Shown: positions 18,262 to 26,822, numbered from the stretch's first letter. The stretch is DNA of 64,000 nucleotides from Flavobacteriaceae bacterium (GCA_028279515.1 JANQNQ010000008.1:124001-188000), one strand, 5' to 3'. Made by a program: numbers and translations. The notes: generated from the letters alone by a model not told the origin.

Positions 18262-18780
18262 TCATCGCAACGGAAACCCTTTTGCCGCCCACCAAGGGTG
18301 AATCTCGATCACTAATCGACCTGCTTTGACCATCGGGTCCATATTGGCCAAACTATCGGCTATTTCAAAGGTGGGTACATTGTAGATCGTGATGCCTCTG
18401 ATGTCACCATCATCACCAAACGGTCCCGAGATATCGGCGTAGCCTTGTTTGTACATAGCTCCCAAATGCGCCATATGCAAGCGCTGTAAGCTGTCTGTTT
18501 CGGCTTTATTCTGAGAACGGTTTGGCCCCCTTTTCAAAAACGCCATAAAATATTGTTGCATGACTGTGACTTCTCCCGTCTCTTCATCGACATAATCAAA
18601 AACTTGAAAGCCTTTTTCCTTGAGTTCGGCCGCGAGTTGTTCAGAAGCTTTGTTCTTCTCAGCTAAAATTTCTTCGGCTGTTTTTTCGACAATTTCTTCG
18701 ATTTCCTTTTCCTGTTCTTTGACTTGCTCTGCACAAGAAACGAAGAGCAATAGGGCTAAAATGGTCAAATATCTCATCAT
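18262..18780 (-). CDS. Lipoprotein with YciI-like domain
   Basis: A protein of 172 residues beginning MMRYLTILALLLFVSC, a lipoprotein signal with cysteine 16. A charged coiled-coil segment follows (about 18-60, rich in E and K). The C-terminal half ('QQYFMAFLKRGPNRSQNKAETDSLQRLHMAHLGAMYKQGYADISGPFGDDGDIRGITIYNV', 'ADSLANMDPMVKAGRLVIEIHPWWA') has the YciI fold pattern, with a histidine in the helix and the final 'MDPMVKAG' motif. YciI proteins are usually cytoplasmic; here the domain is lipid-anchored. Function unknown. The first or second methionine could be the start. Confidence 0.7.
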   Translation of the reverse strand: MMRYLTILALLLFVSCAEQVKEQEKEIEEIVEKTAEEILAEKNKASEQLAAELKEKGFQVFDYVDEETGEVTVMQQYFMAFLKRGPNRSQNKAETDSLQRLHMAHLGAMYKQGYADISGPFGDDGDIRGITIYNVPTFEIADSLANMDPMVKAGRLVIEIHPWWAAKGFPLR

Positions 18781-18793
18781 GATTGGTGTTTGT

Positions 18794-19282
18794 TTATTTC
18801 CAGTTTTTGTATGGGTCTTTGGTCAAATTCGAATTGTAGTAACGTACATCACCCGTTACTTCTTTACCCAACCAAGCAGGTTTTGCAAAAGGCTCGTCCT
18901 TATGTTTCAATTCGATTTCGGCAACAATTAATCCTTCGTTATCACCCATAAATTCATCTATCTCAAAAGTATGATTTTCGCTAGGCACCTCATATCTCAC
19001 TTTTTCAATTGTGCCTTCTTCGCAATACGGGAGCAAGGACTCGGCCTCTTTTATGCTGATCACTGTTTCCCATTCAAAGCGTTCAGTTCCGTCTTCGGTA
19101 CTCGGGCCTTTTACGGTAAGGAATCCTTTTTCTCCTTTGATGCGAACTCGAACCGTACGTTCAGGAGCCGTATTCAAGAATGCTTGAACAATTCTTTCCT
19201 TGTTAGATGCCTCTACTCGATACTCTTGAGAGGTCACTAAGAACTTGCGTTCAACTTCTTTGCTGTCATCTAAATTCTCCAT
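18794..19282 (-). CDS. CYTH domain protein (triphosphate tunnel metalloenzyme family)
   Basis: Protein of 162 residues starting MENLDDSKEVERKFLV; E-V-E-R-K is the ExExK signature of the CYTH fold. Alternating charged strands follow ('RTVRVRIKGEKGFLTVKGPS', 'RFEWETVISIKEAESLL', 'IEKVRYEV', 'FEIDEFMGDNEGLIVAEIEL', 'DVRYYNSNLTKDPYKNW'). Length and motifs match the short bacterial group that includes tripolyphosphatases and thiamine-triphosphatase-like enzymes. The substrate is probably an inorganic or organic triphosphate with a metal cofactor. It overlaps the upstream VOC gene by 13 bases and is part of a minus-strand cluster. Confidence 0.85.
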   Translation of the reverse strand: MENLDDSKEVERKFLVTSQEYRVEASNKERIVQAFLNTAPERTVRVRIKGEKGFLTVKGPSTEDGTERFEWETVISIKEAESLLPYCEEGTIEKVRYEVPSENHTFEIDEFMGDNEGLIVAEIELKHKDEPFAKPAWLGKEVTGDVRYYNSNLTKDPYKNWK

Positions 19283-19644
19283 GGTGGATTTTTTCGGTTT
19301 TTTCCGCCCCAGAAAAGGATCAATTTATTACCGTCAAGGTCAGTCAATCGCGCTTCGCGCCAACCCCAACTTCGATCTTCTGGCAACTCATCAAAAGTAA
19401 TTCCTTTTTCCCGAAGTTGCTTCACATATTCATTTAGGTTTTCCTCTTCGAAATAAACGACAACCCCTTCTCCTTGTCCCATTTTATCAACATGATGAAT
19501 GGAAAAGGTAGCTTCTCCATCTGGCAATTCAAACCGTACGTAGCGCGGCAAAGCATTAACAATCAATTGCAATCCCAATGTTTGATAGAACTTGGTAGCA
19601 CGTTCGACATCGGTCGACGGAATGGTCACTTGATTAAGGTTCAT
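19270..19644 (-). CDS. VOC (glyoxalase/bleomycin-resistance fold) protein
   Basis: A protein of 124 residues with one vicinal-oxygen-chelate repeat pair: 'LNQVTIPSTDVERATKFYQTLGLQLIVNALPRYVRFELPDGEATFSIHHVD' and 'VVVYFEEENLNEYVKQLREKGITFDELPEDRSWGWREARLTDLDGNKLILFWGG'. The final E/D-G-N-x-L pattern is typical. Metal ligands are not obvious beyond the central His-His, so the activity is open. It overlaps the genes on both sides (11 and 13 bases), which points to one transcript. Confidence 0.85.
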   Translation of the reverse strand: MNLNQVTIPSTDVERATKFYQTLGLQLIVNALPRYVRFELPDGEATFSIHHVDKMGQGEGVVVYFEEENLNEYVKQLREKGITFDELPEDRSWGWREARLTDLDGNKLILFWGGKNRKNPPWRI

Positions 19645-20296
19645 TTCCTAGTTCTTGTATTTTATCAGATAAAATGATTTGTCTGTCATATCCTTCGTTG
19701 GCCAATCGTACCATGGCCCTTGCAATCTTTTCGGGCCTAATGGATCGATACTTTTTAAGACCTCCAACCATTAGCGGATTGATCAATTTCATGAAGATTT
19801 TGCCTATGTATTCTCCGATACGTCTTTCAGATCGGTTTCCTCCAATCAGTGATGGGCGTAGCACATACGTATTTGGAATTCGCTGTGATAACACCGCACT
19901 TTCCATCAATCCTTTTACTTTGTTGTAAAAGATACTGCTGGCAGTATTGGCACCCATGGCCGAGACGACGATAAACGTGTTTATTCCATTTTCTTTGGCA
20001 AGGGCAGCGGCCGTTGCCGGAATGCCATAATCGATTTTCTTGTAGGTTTCTTTATCGGGTGTCTTGGCGGCAGTCGTACCAATACAGCAGAACACCTCAT
20101 CGGCTCTGAAGTCTTCTTTGTGGTCTGCCAATTGGAAAAGGTCAATGATGTGCTCTTTTATTTTTTTATGCGGAAGCTGAATCGACCGTCTTCCAAAAAG
20201 CACTACGGCCTCATAACGATCATCATCGAGCAAACGTTCAAGTAATAATCCTCCCGTCAAACCTGTAGCGCCAAGTATGATGGCCGTCTTTCCCAT
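19634..20296 (-). CDS. NAD(P)-binding atypical short-chain dehydrogenase
   Basis: Protein of 220 residues starting MGKTAIILGATGLTGGLLLERLL; the GATGLTG loop binds the dinucleotide. 'DEVFCCIGTTAAKTPDKETYKKIDYGIPATAAALAKENGINTFIVVSAMGA' and the YNKVKG motif (Y-x-x-x-K) fit the group that includes HTATIP2/TIP30-like oxidoreductases. Substrate unknown. It is the first gene of the overlapping minus-strand set and is divergent from dinB, with 27 bp between the starts. Confidence 0.85.
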   Translation of the reverse strand: MGKTAIILGATGLTGGLLLERLLDDDRYEAVVLFGRRSIQLPHKKIKEHIIDLFQLADHKEDFRADEVFCCIGTTAAKTPDKETYKKIDYGIPATAAALAKENGINTFIVVSAMGANTASSIFYNKVKGLMESAVLSQRIPNTYVLRPSLIGGNRSERRIGEYIGKIFMKLINPLMVGGLKKYRSIRPEKIARAMVRLANEGYDRQIILSDKIQELGNEP

Positions 20297-20311
20297 GATT
20301 TAAAGATATGC

Positions 20312-20319
20312 TAAATTTG
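20312..20319 (+). promoter_or_regulatory. Possible -7 element for dinB
   Basis: TAAATTTG matches the Bacteroidota -7 consensus TAnnTTTG. It ends only 4 bases before the dinB ATG, so transcription from it would give a leaderless or nearly leaderless mRNA. No convincing -33 TTTG is present at the right distance. Confidence 0.35.
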
Positions 20320-20323
20320 TTAG

Positions 20324-21424
20324 ATGGACGAAGCACTCCCTCTGCGCAAGATCATTCATGTAGACATGGATGCCTTTTATGCTTCGGTGGAACAAATGGA
20401 CAACCCCGAACTCAAAGGCAAGCCCATTGCTGTGGGCGGTGGTGAAAAGCGCGGTGTGGTCTCTGCAGCCAGCTACGAGGCGCGCAAGTTCGGTGTGCGA
20501 AGCGCCATGCCGGGTTTTAAGGCAAAGCGAAACTGTCCGGATCTGATCTTTGTTCGTCCACGGTTTGATCGCTATAAAGAGATCTCGACGCAGGTTCGAA
20601 AGATCTTCTACGATTACACCGATCTGGTAGAGCCCCTTTCGCTTGACGAGGCCTATTTGGATGTCACCGAAAACAAAAAAGGAAATCCGTCAGCCACCTT
20701 GATCGCTACAGAAATTCGAGAACGTATCTTGAATGAAGTTGGCCTCACGGCTTCGGCGGGTATCTCGATCAACAAGTTCATTGCTAAAGTAGCCAGTGAT
20801 TACAATAAGCCCAACGGACAAAAAACCGTGAATCCTGAAGAGGTATTAGATTTCCTAGAGACGCTTGATATTCGAAAGTTTTATGGCGTCGGAAAGGTCA
20901 CTGCCGAAAAGATGTACAAACTGGGCATTTTTACGGGGAAGGATCTCAAAACCAAATCTGCTGAGTTCTTAGAACGTAACTTCGGAAAATCAGGGCCTTT
21001 CTATTACAACGTAGTTCGCGGGATTCACCGTAGTGAAGTAAAACCGCATCGTATCGCTAAATCGGTAGGGGCCGAACGTACCTTCTCTGAGAACCTAACC
21101 AGCGAACTCTTTATGCTCGAAAGGCTCGAAAAAATCGCCGAAGAATTGGATCGAAGATTGAAGCGCTATAAGATCTCTGGCAAAACCATCACGCTAAAGA
21201 TCAAGTACAGCGATTTCACAACCCAAACGCGTAGCAAAACCCTCGATTTTTACATTGCTGACAAGAGCTTGTTACTCGAAAACACCAAAGAACTGTTGTA
21301 TCAAGAAAAAATGCACAATTCCGTAAGGTTATTGGGCATTTCGCTGTCTAACCTCAATACCGATTCTGACAGAAAGAAACCAGAGCAGAAAAGTGTGTCG
21401 GTACAGTTGAAGTTTGATTTTTAA
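20324..21424 (+). CDS. dinB: DNA polymerase IV (Y-family translesion polymerase)
   Basis: A 366-residue protein with the Y-family catalytic features: 'IIHVDMDAFYASVEQMD' (first acidic residues and steric-gate region), 'VVSAASYEARKFGVRSAMP', and 'PLSLDEAYLDVT' with the D-E catalytic pair. A thumb region with helix-hairpin-helix and a little-finger domain follow ('HRIAKSVGAERTFSENL', 'ITLKIKYSDFTTQTRSKT'). It performs error-prone bypass of DNA lesions in the cytoplasm. The C-terminus ends 'SVQLKFDF', close to the Q-L-x-F-x-x form of a sliding-clamp-binding motif. Length is normal. Confidence 0.97.
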   Translation: MDEALPLRKIIHVDMDAFYASVEQMDNPELKGKPIAVGGGEKRGVVSAASYEARKFGVRSAMPGFKAKRNCPDLIFVRPRFDRYKEISTQVRKIFYDYTDLVEPLSLDEAYLDVTENKKGNPSATLIATEIRERILNEVGLTASAGISINKFIAKVASDYNKPNGQKTVNPEEVLDFLETLDIRKFYGVGKVTAEKMYKLGIFTGKDLKTKSAEFLERNFGKSGPFYYNVVRGIHRSEVKPHRIAKSVGAERTFSENLTSELFMLERLEKIAEELDRRLKRYKISGKTITLKIKYSDFTTQTRSKTLDFYIADKSLLLENTKELLYQEKMHNSVRLLGISLSNLNTDSDRKKPEQKSVSVQLKFDF

Positions 21425-21453
21425 ACTATCTTTATATATCTAATTCTCTCGTA

Positions 21454-22395
21454 TTGAAACCATTTAGAATCCTCGTTTTTGGCATTGGCGGTGTGGGTGG
21501 TTATTTTGGCGGCCATATCGCAAAAACCTATCAAAATGACCCTAGCGTCGAAGTTATTTTTGTAGCTCGCGGTGACCATTTAAAAGCTATCAAGGATCAC
21601 GGACTATCGGTCGTGACTCCTGAAGAGTCCTATGTTGTACATCCGGATCACGTAACAGACGATTGCAGCACCATTGGTCCTGTTGACCTTGTGATGCTCT
21701 GTACAAAGAGCTATCATTTACAAGCAAGTGTCGAAGCCATTAAACCTGCTTTGGGCCCAAAAAGCTATGTGCTTCCGTTGCTCAATGGGGTTCATATTCA
21801 TGAGTTGGTTGAGCAGCAACTACCGAAGGCAAACGTCTTACAAGGATGTGTGTATGTCAATGCTTATAAGACCAATCCTGGTGAAGTGACCCAAAAGAGT
21901 GTTGTGCAAAAAATGATCTTCGGAAAAAACGATGCCACAGAAAATGAAAAGCAATTCATGGATCGTTTGAATACACTATTGGAAGCTACCGATATTAATC
22001 TCGTATACACGGAAGACGCACTCAAAGAGATCTGGACCAAGTACGCTTTCATTTCATCTACCTCAGCCATCACCTGCCTTACTGACAAGACCTTTGGTGC
22101 TTTTAGGGAAGATGCAGAAGATATGGAGAAAGTATCATCATTGATCAAAGAGATCATTGCTCTGGGGCAGGCGAAAGGAATTAACATAACAGATGCTTTA
22201 CTCGAAAAGCAATTGGGGTTGATTCAAAAGTTTCCGCCCGAGACCATCACTTCAATGCAATTGGACATGCGAAATGGTTTTAAAACGGAGGTCGAAACCA
22301 TGGTAGGGTATGTGCCTTCCGAAAGTAAAAAATACAATGTATCTGCGCCCGTAAGTAGCTCTATTTACGCAGAATTGCGTAAAAAACTCTCTTAA
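21454..22395 (+). CDS. panE: 2-dehydropantoate 2-reductase
   Basis: A protein of 313 residues from TTG 21454. 'ILVFGIGGVGGYFGGHIA' is the NADPH-binding GxGxxG loop. 'DLVMLCTKSYHLQASVEAIKP', 'LPLLNGVHIHELV' and 'VLQGCVYVNAYKTNPGEV' follow the ketopantoate reductase pattern. 'EIWTKYAFISSTSAITCLTDKTFG' contains the catalytic lysine region, and 'TSMQLDMRNGFKTEVETMVGY' the C-terminal substrate-binding motif. It would reduce ketopantoate to pantoate for coenzyme A synthesis; paralogs with other substrates exist. It lies 29 bp after dinB, so read-through is possible. Confidence 0.85.
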   Translation: MKPFRILVFGIGGVGGYFGGHIAKTYQNDPSVEVIFVARGDHLKAIKDHGLSVVTPEESYVVHPDHVTDDCSTIGPVDLVMLCTKSYHLQASVEAIKPALGPKSYVLPLLNGVHIHELVEQQLPKANVLQGCVYVNAYKTNPGEVTQKSVVQKMIFGKNDATENEKQFMDRLNTLLEATDINLVYTEDALKEIWTKYAFISSTSAITCLTDKTFGAFREDAEDMEKVSSLIKEIIALGQAKGINITDALLEKQLGLIQKFPPETITSMQLDMRNGFKTEVETMVGYVPSESKKYNVSAPVSSSIYAELRKKLS

Positions 22396-22520
22396 ATTGT
22401 TTGATCTTTGTTTGTTCATTTCGTCCTTTTTGAAAAAATGATCAGACAAAAATGTTAATCTCGTTCTAGGAGCGCATTATCCCCGTTTACTTTGGTATTT
22501 TGCGACCAAATACGATTACG

Positions 22521-23033
22521 ATGAATGAGTTAAAAACGTACGACCAAGCTGCTCAAAAGTTTTATCAGAAGCAACCCGTAAAGGCGCTTCCGTTTATGGC
22601 TTGGGATGTTTATGCCGAGTATCTACACCGAATCATTGATTTGAGTGATGACATCACCCAGTTGAAAAAATTATCGAAAAAATGGGATGAGTCTTGGGAT
22701 TTCAATGATGCATTGGCCAACAAAAATCAAGTGGTCGTACTTACGGATGCCAACCTCAAGATCGTGTATTCTTCAAAGAACATGAAGGCCATGAATGGCT
22801 ATTTGCCCGAAGAAGTAGAAGGGCAATCACCTAAGATGTTTCAGGGGATTGGTACTTGTGAAGTTACTTCATCGCAAATCAGAAAAGCCGTGGATGCAAG
22901 AGTTCCGTTTGAGGAAACCATTCTAAACTACCGAAAGGATGGGTCTGAATACCATTGCCATATCAAAGGGTTTCCTGTGCATGACAAACATGGAAAGCTG
23001 ATTCACTTCATCGCATTTGAAAAAGTTGCATAA
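22521..23033 (+). CDS. Stand-alone PAS domain protein, LOV-like without the photoactive cysteine
   Basis: A 170-residue protein from ATG 22521; an in-frame TTG at 22500 is also possible. Residues about 65-170 are a PAS domain: 'VVLTDANLKIVYSSKNMKAMNGYLPEEVEGQSPKMFQGIGTCEVTSSQIRKAV', 'NYRKDGSEYHCHIKGFPVHDKHGKLIHFIAFEKV'. The arrangement resembles LOV domains, but the motif that would carry the flavin-bonding cysteine (NCRFLQ in LOV proteins) reads SPKMFQ, so light sensing by that chemistry is unlikely. No output domain is present. The N-terminal 60 residues are helical. Ligand and partner are unknown. Confidence 0.75.
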   Translation: MNELKTYDQAAQKFYQKQPVKALPFMAWDVYAEYLHRIIDLSDDITQLKKLSKKWDESWDFNDALANKNQVVVLTDANLKIVYSSKNMKAMNGYLPEEVEGQSPKMFQGIGTCEVTSSQIRKAVDARVPFEETILNYRKDGSEYHCHIKGFPVHDKHGKLIHFIAFEKVA

Positions 23034-23057
23034 GGAGCCGCGTTAGCGGTTGCAGCG

Positions 23058-23140
23058 ACATCCCCTGTAGTAGTGCAAAGCGCACTACAGGGATATAGTG
23101 GAAAACGCGCCGTGAAGTAGAGCCAAGCTCACTTCACGGA
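23058..23140. repeat. Two hairpins between convergent genes
   Basis: CCCTGTAGT (23063-23071) pairs with ACTACAGGG (23084-23092), and CGTGAAGT (23111-23118) pairs with ACTTCACG (23131-23138). They lie between the PAS gene and pyk, which converge. They may stabilise or end either transcript. T-runs are absent, so they look more like palindromic intergenic units than classical terminators. Confidence 0.6.
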
Positions 23141-23151
23141 ACGCCCAAAAA

Positions 23152-24582
23152 CTAATCTATTTCAGAAACACGTAGCGTGTTCACCATTCCTTTTTTGGTG
23201 ATTGGCATGGCGGCCAAATTGATCAAAAAGTCTCCTTTTTTCACAAAGCCTTTTTCGCAAGCTATGGCGTTGATATCATCTACGGTGTCATCGGTGCTCA
23301 CAAACTTGTCATAATAAAAGGCTTTTACCCCCCAAAGTAAATTGAGTTGGGTTAGGATCCGACGGTTGGATGTGAATACCAAAATGTGCGCATCTGGGCG
23401 CCAGGCTGATATTTGAAAAGCGGTATACCCACTGTTGGTCAATGTACAGATGGCCTTGGCTTTGATCTCATTGGCCATATGCGCTGCATGGTAGCAGATC
23501 GACTTGGTGATATAGCGTTTGGTACGAATATGCGGTGGTGATTGTGGTACTTGGATCAATGGTGAATCTTCGACACTCTTGATGATGTTGGCCATTTGCT
23601 CGATCACCTGAACAGGGTAGCTTCCTACCGAGGTTTCTCCTGAGAGCATCACGGCATCGGCACCATCCATGACAGAGTTGGCCACGTCGTTTACCTCGGC
23701 CCTTGTTGGGGTAAGGCTTGTGATCATGGTTTCCATCATTTGGGTAGCGATGATCACCGGAATTCTGGCACGCTTTGCTCTAAGCACCAATTTCTTTTGG
23801 ATCAACGGCACTTCTTGCGCTGGAATCTCTACACCGAGGTCACCACGAGCCACCATGAGTCCGTCGCAATAGGCCACGATCTTGTCTATGTTCTCGACAG
23901 CTTCTGGCTTTTCGATCTTCGCTACAATCGGAATTTTCACCTCTGAGTGCTCTTTGATCAATTCTTGCAGATCGATCAAATCTTGACTGTGACGTACAAA
24001 AGAAAGTGCGATCCAATCTACTTGAATCTCAACGGCAAAGATGGCGTCTTTGACATCTTTTTCGGTGAGCGCTGGCAAGGAAATGTTCGTGTTTGGAAGG
24101 TTCACTCCCTTTTTGGACTTTAACGGCCCTCCTTGAATTACCTTTGCTTTGACTTCGTTTTTCTTGTTTGTTGAAACGACCTCGAAGATGAGTTTACCGT
24201 CATCGAGCAAAATGCGCTCTCCAGGATTTACGTCCTTCGGAAAGCTGTCGTAATTCATATACACCTTTTTGGCGTTTCCTTTGAATTCTTTTCCGGTACA
24301 AAAGCTGATCTCGTCTCCTTTGCTAACGACCGTGGCTTCGGCCATGACACCTACTCGAAGTTTTGGTCCTTGAAGGTCTCCAAGTATTGCCGTATTGAAA
24401 CCGTATTCTTCATTGAGCTCGCGAATCATCTTTACACGCTCTTTCACGTCTTCATAATCGGCATGCGAGAAGTTGATGCGAAAAACATTGACCCCTGCCT
24501 TCATCATCTTATGAATGATCTTCTTAGTACTTGTGGCTGGGCCCAACGTTGCCACTATTTTGGTCTTTTTTTGTTTAGGCAT
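23152..24582 (-). CDS. pyk: Pyruvate kinase
   Basis: Protein of 476 residues. 'TKIVATLGPATSTKKIIHKMMKAGVNVFRINFSHADYEDV' is the N-terminal signature. 'IPIVAKIEKPEAVENIDKIVAYCDGLMVARGDLGVEIPAQEVPLIQKKLV' includes the catalytic lysine and the metal-binding Glu/Asp. 'TPTRAEVNDVANSVMDGADAVMLSGETSVGSYPVQ' completes the active site. It makes pyruvate and ATP from phosphoenolpyruvate in glycolysis. Its ATG shares one base with the TAA of the upstream IPExxxVDY gene (TAATG), so the two are coupled. Confidence 0.98.
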   Translation of the reverse strand: MPKQKKTKIVATLGPATSTKKIIHKMMKAGVNVFRINFSHADYEDVKERVKMIRELNEEYGFNTAILGDLQGPKLRVGVMAEATVVSKGDEISFCTGKEFKGNAKKVYMNYDSFPKDVNPGERILLDDGKLIFEVVSTNKKNEVKAKVIQGGPLKSKKGVNLPNTNISLPALTEKDVKDAIFAVEIQVDWIALSFVRHSQDLIDLQELIKEHSEVKIPIVAKIEKPEAVENIDKIVAYCDGLMVARGDLGVEIPAQEVPLIQKKLVLRAKRARIPVIIATQMMETMITSLTPTRAEVNDVANSVMDGADAVMLSGETSVGSYPVQVIEQMANIIKSVEDSPLIQVPQSPPHIRTKRYITKSICYHAAHMANEIKAKAICTLTNSGYTAFQISAWRPDAHILVFTSNRRILTQLNLLWGVKAFYYDKFVSTDDTVDDINAIACEKGFVKKGDFLINLAAMPITKKGMVNTLRVSEID

Positions 24583-25061
24583 TACTCAAAAATTAAGTTC
24601 TTTTTAGATTTTAGTTGGTTGATATCGATCTGATAGGCGGTTACTACACGCGCAATCTCCTTGATACCCTTAAGTATCTTTTGAACGGTCGCTTCATTGG
24701 GTTCGCCCGATATCTTCAGTAAATAGTCTGCCTTTTTATATTCGGGTACCAAGTAGTGTGGCACTCGGGTCTCAAAGGCCTCTGTGAACAAAGAGGTTTG
24801 TTCGATTTCTGCTGTGTATGTTACTGTGAAGCGATTGGCAGTTAGGTTCCATTGTGTTTCTGTATGGTAATCATACCATTCGTAGATGGGCAACAAGTAC
24901 TTTTCGTTAAAGTCGAGATCATTTCTTCTTCGGCTAAATCCAGTGCTTAAATACCGATTTAAAAAGTACACCAATCGATAATCTTCTAAGGAAGAATGTA
25001 TTGCTGTCAATGCGAAGGAATCCTCTTCTAATGTGTCGTCAAATAGCTTGTAAACTGCCAT
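24582..25061 (-). CDS. IPExxxVDY-family protein
   Basis: Protein of 159 residues. The family name-motif appears as VPEYKKADY near residue 130, a conservative variant of IPExxxVDY. The rest ('DYRLVYFLNRYLSTGFSRRRNDLDFNEKYLLPIYEWYDYHTETQWNLTANRF') matches a Bacteroidota-specific small protein that is usually encoded beside pyk and rnc. It has no signal peptide or membrane segment. Its function is unknown. It overlaps the pyk start by one base, and the constant pairing suggests shared expression more than a shared pathway. Confidence 0.8.
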   Translation of the reverse strand: MAVYKLFDDTLEEDSFALTAIHSSLEDYRLVYFLNRYLSTGFSRRRNDLDFNEKYLLPIYEWYDYHTETQWNLTANRFTVTYTAEIEQTSLFTEAFETRVPHYLVPEYKKADYLLKISGEPNEATVQKILKGIKEIARVVTAYQIDINQLKSKKNLIFE

Positions 25062-25172
25062 GTTATATCTTGATCGAAACGTAAAGATATAACTTATGTA
25101 TAAGATTCAACACCTTTATTATGAATGTTTAAGGATAATTTAATAACGAAAACGTTTTAGTTGCGCACCTCG

Positions 25173-26822
25173 TTATTTTTTTGCTTGGTCTTTGTGCAAC
25201 GGTAGTGAAAAAATAAACGTGGTCCCTTTGTTTACTTTACTTTCGACCCATATTTTTCCATGATTCATCTCTACAAATTCTTTGCAGAGTAGGAGTCCGA
25301 GTCCGGTTCCTTTTTCGCCTTTTGTTCCTTCGATGCTAAAACTCTTTTCGATATCAAAGAGCTTTTTGAGATTATCTTCAGAGATTCCGATACCATTGTC
25401 CTGTACGGCTACATTTACAAAATCACCATCAATGACTGAATATATGTTGACAATCCCTTTCTCTTTAGAAAACTTGACAGCATTAGACAAAAGGTTTCTA
25501 ATAATGGTCGCGACCATTTCTTTGTCGGCATAAATATCGACTAGATCGTCAATATTTGATATCAATTCAATCTCCTTTTGAGCAAAAACTGGTGCCAACA
25601 CATTGGCTGATTCATTGACGGTTTGTTCAAGATTATGGTATTTGGGTTTGAATTTGATGTCCCCTGTCTGCAATTTTGACCAGCTCAACAAGTTGTCAAG
25701 CAGTTTCAAGGTGCCTTTGGTCGATTTTTGAAGATCCCCAATGATCTCTGAAGTGCTCTCATCTTCAAACTCTTCTTCCTTTAAAAGATCTGTAAACCCA
25801 ATGATAGATGCCAGCGGACTCCGTAGGTCATGAGCAATAATCGAATAGAATCGATTCTTGGTAGCCATCAACTTGGAGAGCTCTTTACTTTGACTATGAA
25901 TCATTGCATTTGCCTTTTTATAAGAGAATATCTGACGTAGCAACAATCCAAGAAAAATGATCAGTGTGGCGAACCATCCTAGCAGAAGACCCATGATATA
26001 TTTGTTTCTTTTGTACGGTTCCTTGTAGGCAGTGCCAATGGTGATAGGAATACCATGAAAATGTGCTTCAGAATAGATGAAATCTTCGTCGGTCACATCA
26101 AAATTCTTATAGTATTCAGGATCTTTGTTTGGATTGTTGACCCTGGTTTTGTCGTAGACTCTCTCACGGTCGAAGTCTACTCCTCGATGTGACCTAAAAC
26201 GAAACACAAAGTCCTTGATCGTTTCTTCTGAGTAAATGCGCTCGACAATGGGCTTAAAGTCTGTAATGGCCGAAATGTATCCGATGGATTCACCATTTTT
26301 TAGAATTCCAAAATCCAGGGTGATTCCCACACGTCCTTCAACTAAGTTGACGGGGCCAAACGACTTAAAACTCTCTGATCGTTTTACGCTTTCAAGGTTG
26401 CGAATTCCCTTGGCGCCTACGATATCCTTAACGGATGTACCAACAAGTCCGTCGGGGTTTACCTGACTTCGTGTAAATGAATACCTAAAGATGTGGTTGG
26501 CATCTACATAGGATATCACCATAGAATCTTTTACCTCAAGCTCTCTTGTTTGATCGATGATAAATGCCCTGAGCTCTTCAGAAGAAGGCATGTCTTCAGA
26601 AAATTTGATATAGGAGCGCACTCCAGATATTAAGGTGGAAAAATTACCAAGGGCTTGTTCGACTTCGGCCTTTACATCCTCATTTACTATTGCCAAATGA
26701 AGGGCTCTCTGTTCCTGTTCTTCTCTTTTGATTGAGACATCCACAAAATAGATCAATGCCCCGGCTAATAGAAGTAGGGCGATAAATATCAGAACGGCAT
26801 TGTTGTATAATCTTTCTTTCAA
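25173..26822 (-). CDS. Orphan sensor histidine kinase with extracytoplasmic CHASE domain
   Basis: A 549-residue membrane kinase. One membrane segment is at 8-28 and a second at about 270-290. Between them is a CHASE-type sensor ('VISYVDANHIFRYSFTRSQVNPDGLVGTSVKDI', 'FGPVNLVEGRVGITLDFGIL', 'GYISAITDFKPIVERIYSE'). The cytoplasmic part has the H-box 'FYSIIAHDLRSPLASIIGF', an N-box 'IIRNLLSNAVKFS', and G-boxes 'VQDNGIGISEDNL' and 'GEKGTGLGLLLCKEFVEMNHG'. No response regulator is adjacent. It separates the IPExxxVDY gene from rnc, genes often adjacent in relatives, so it looks like an insertion in a housekeeping block. Confidence 0.93.
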   Translation of the reverse strand: MKERLYNNAVLIFIALLLLAGALIYFVDVSIKREEQEQRALHLAIVNEDVKAEVEQALGNFSTLISGVRSYIKFSEDMPSSEELRAFIIDQTRELEVKDSMVISYVDANHIFRYSFTRSQVNPDGLVGTSVKDIVGAKGIRNLESVKRSESFKSFGPVNLVEGRVGITLDFGILKNGESIGYISAITDFKPIVERIYSEETIKDFVFRFRSHRGVDFDRERVYDKTRVNNPNKDPEYYKNFDVTDEDFIYSEAHFHGIPITIGTAYKEPYKRNKYIMGLLLGWFATLIIFLGLLLRQIFSYKKANAMIHSQSKELSKLMATKNRFYSIIAHDLRSPLASIIGFTDLLKEEEFEDESTSEIIGDLQKSTKGTLKLLDNLLSWSKLQTGDIKFKPKYHNLEQTVNESANVLAPVFAQKEIELISNIDDLVDIYADKEMVATIIRNLLSNAVKFSKEKGIVNIYSVIDGDFVNVAVQDNGIGISEDNLKKLFDIEKSFSIEGTKGEKGTGLGLLLCKEFVEMNHGKIWVESKVNKGTTFIFSLPLHKDQAKK

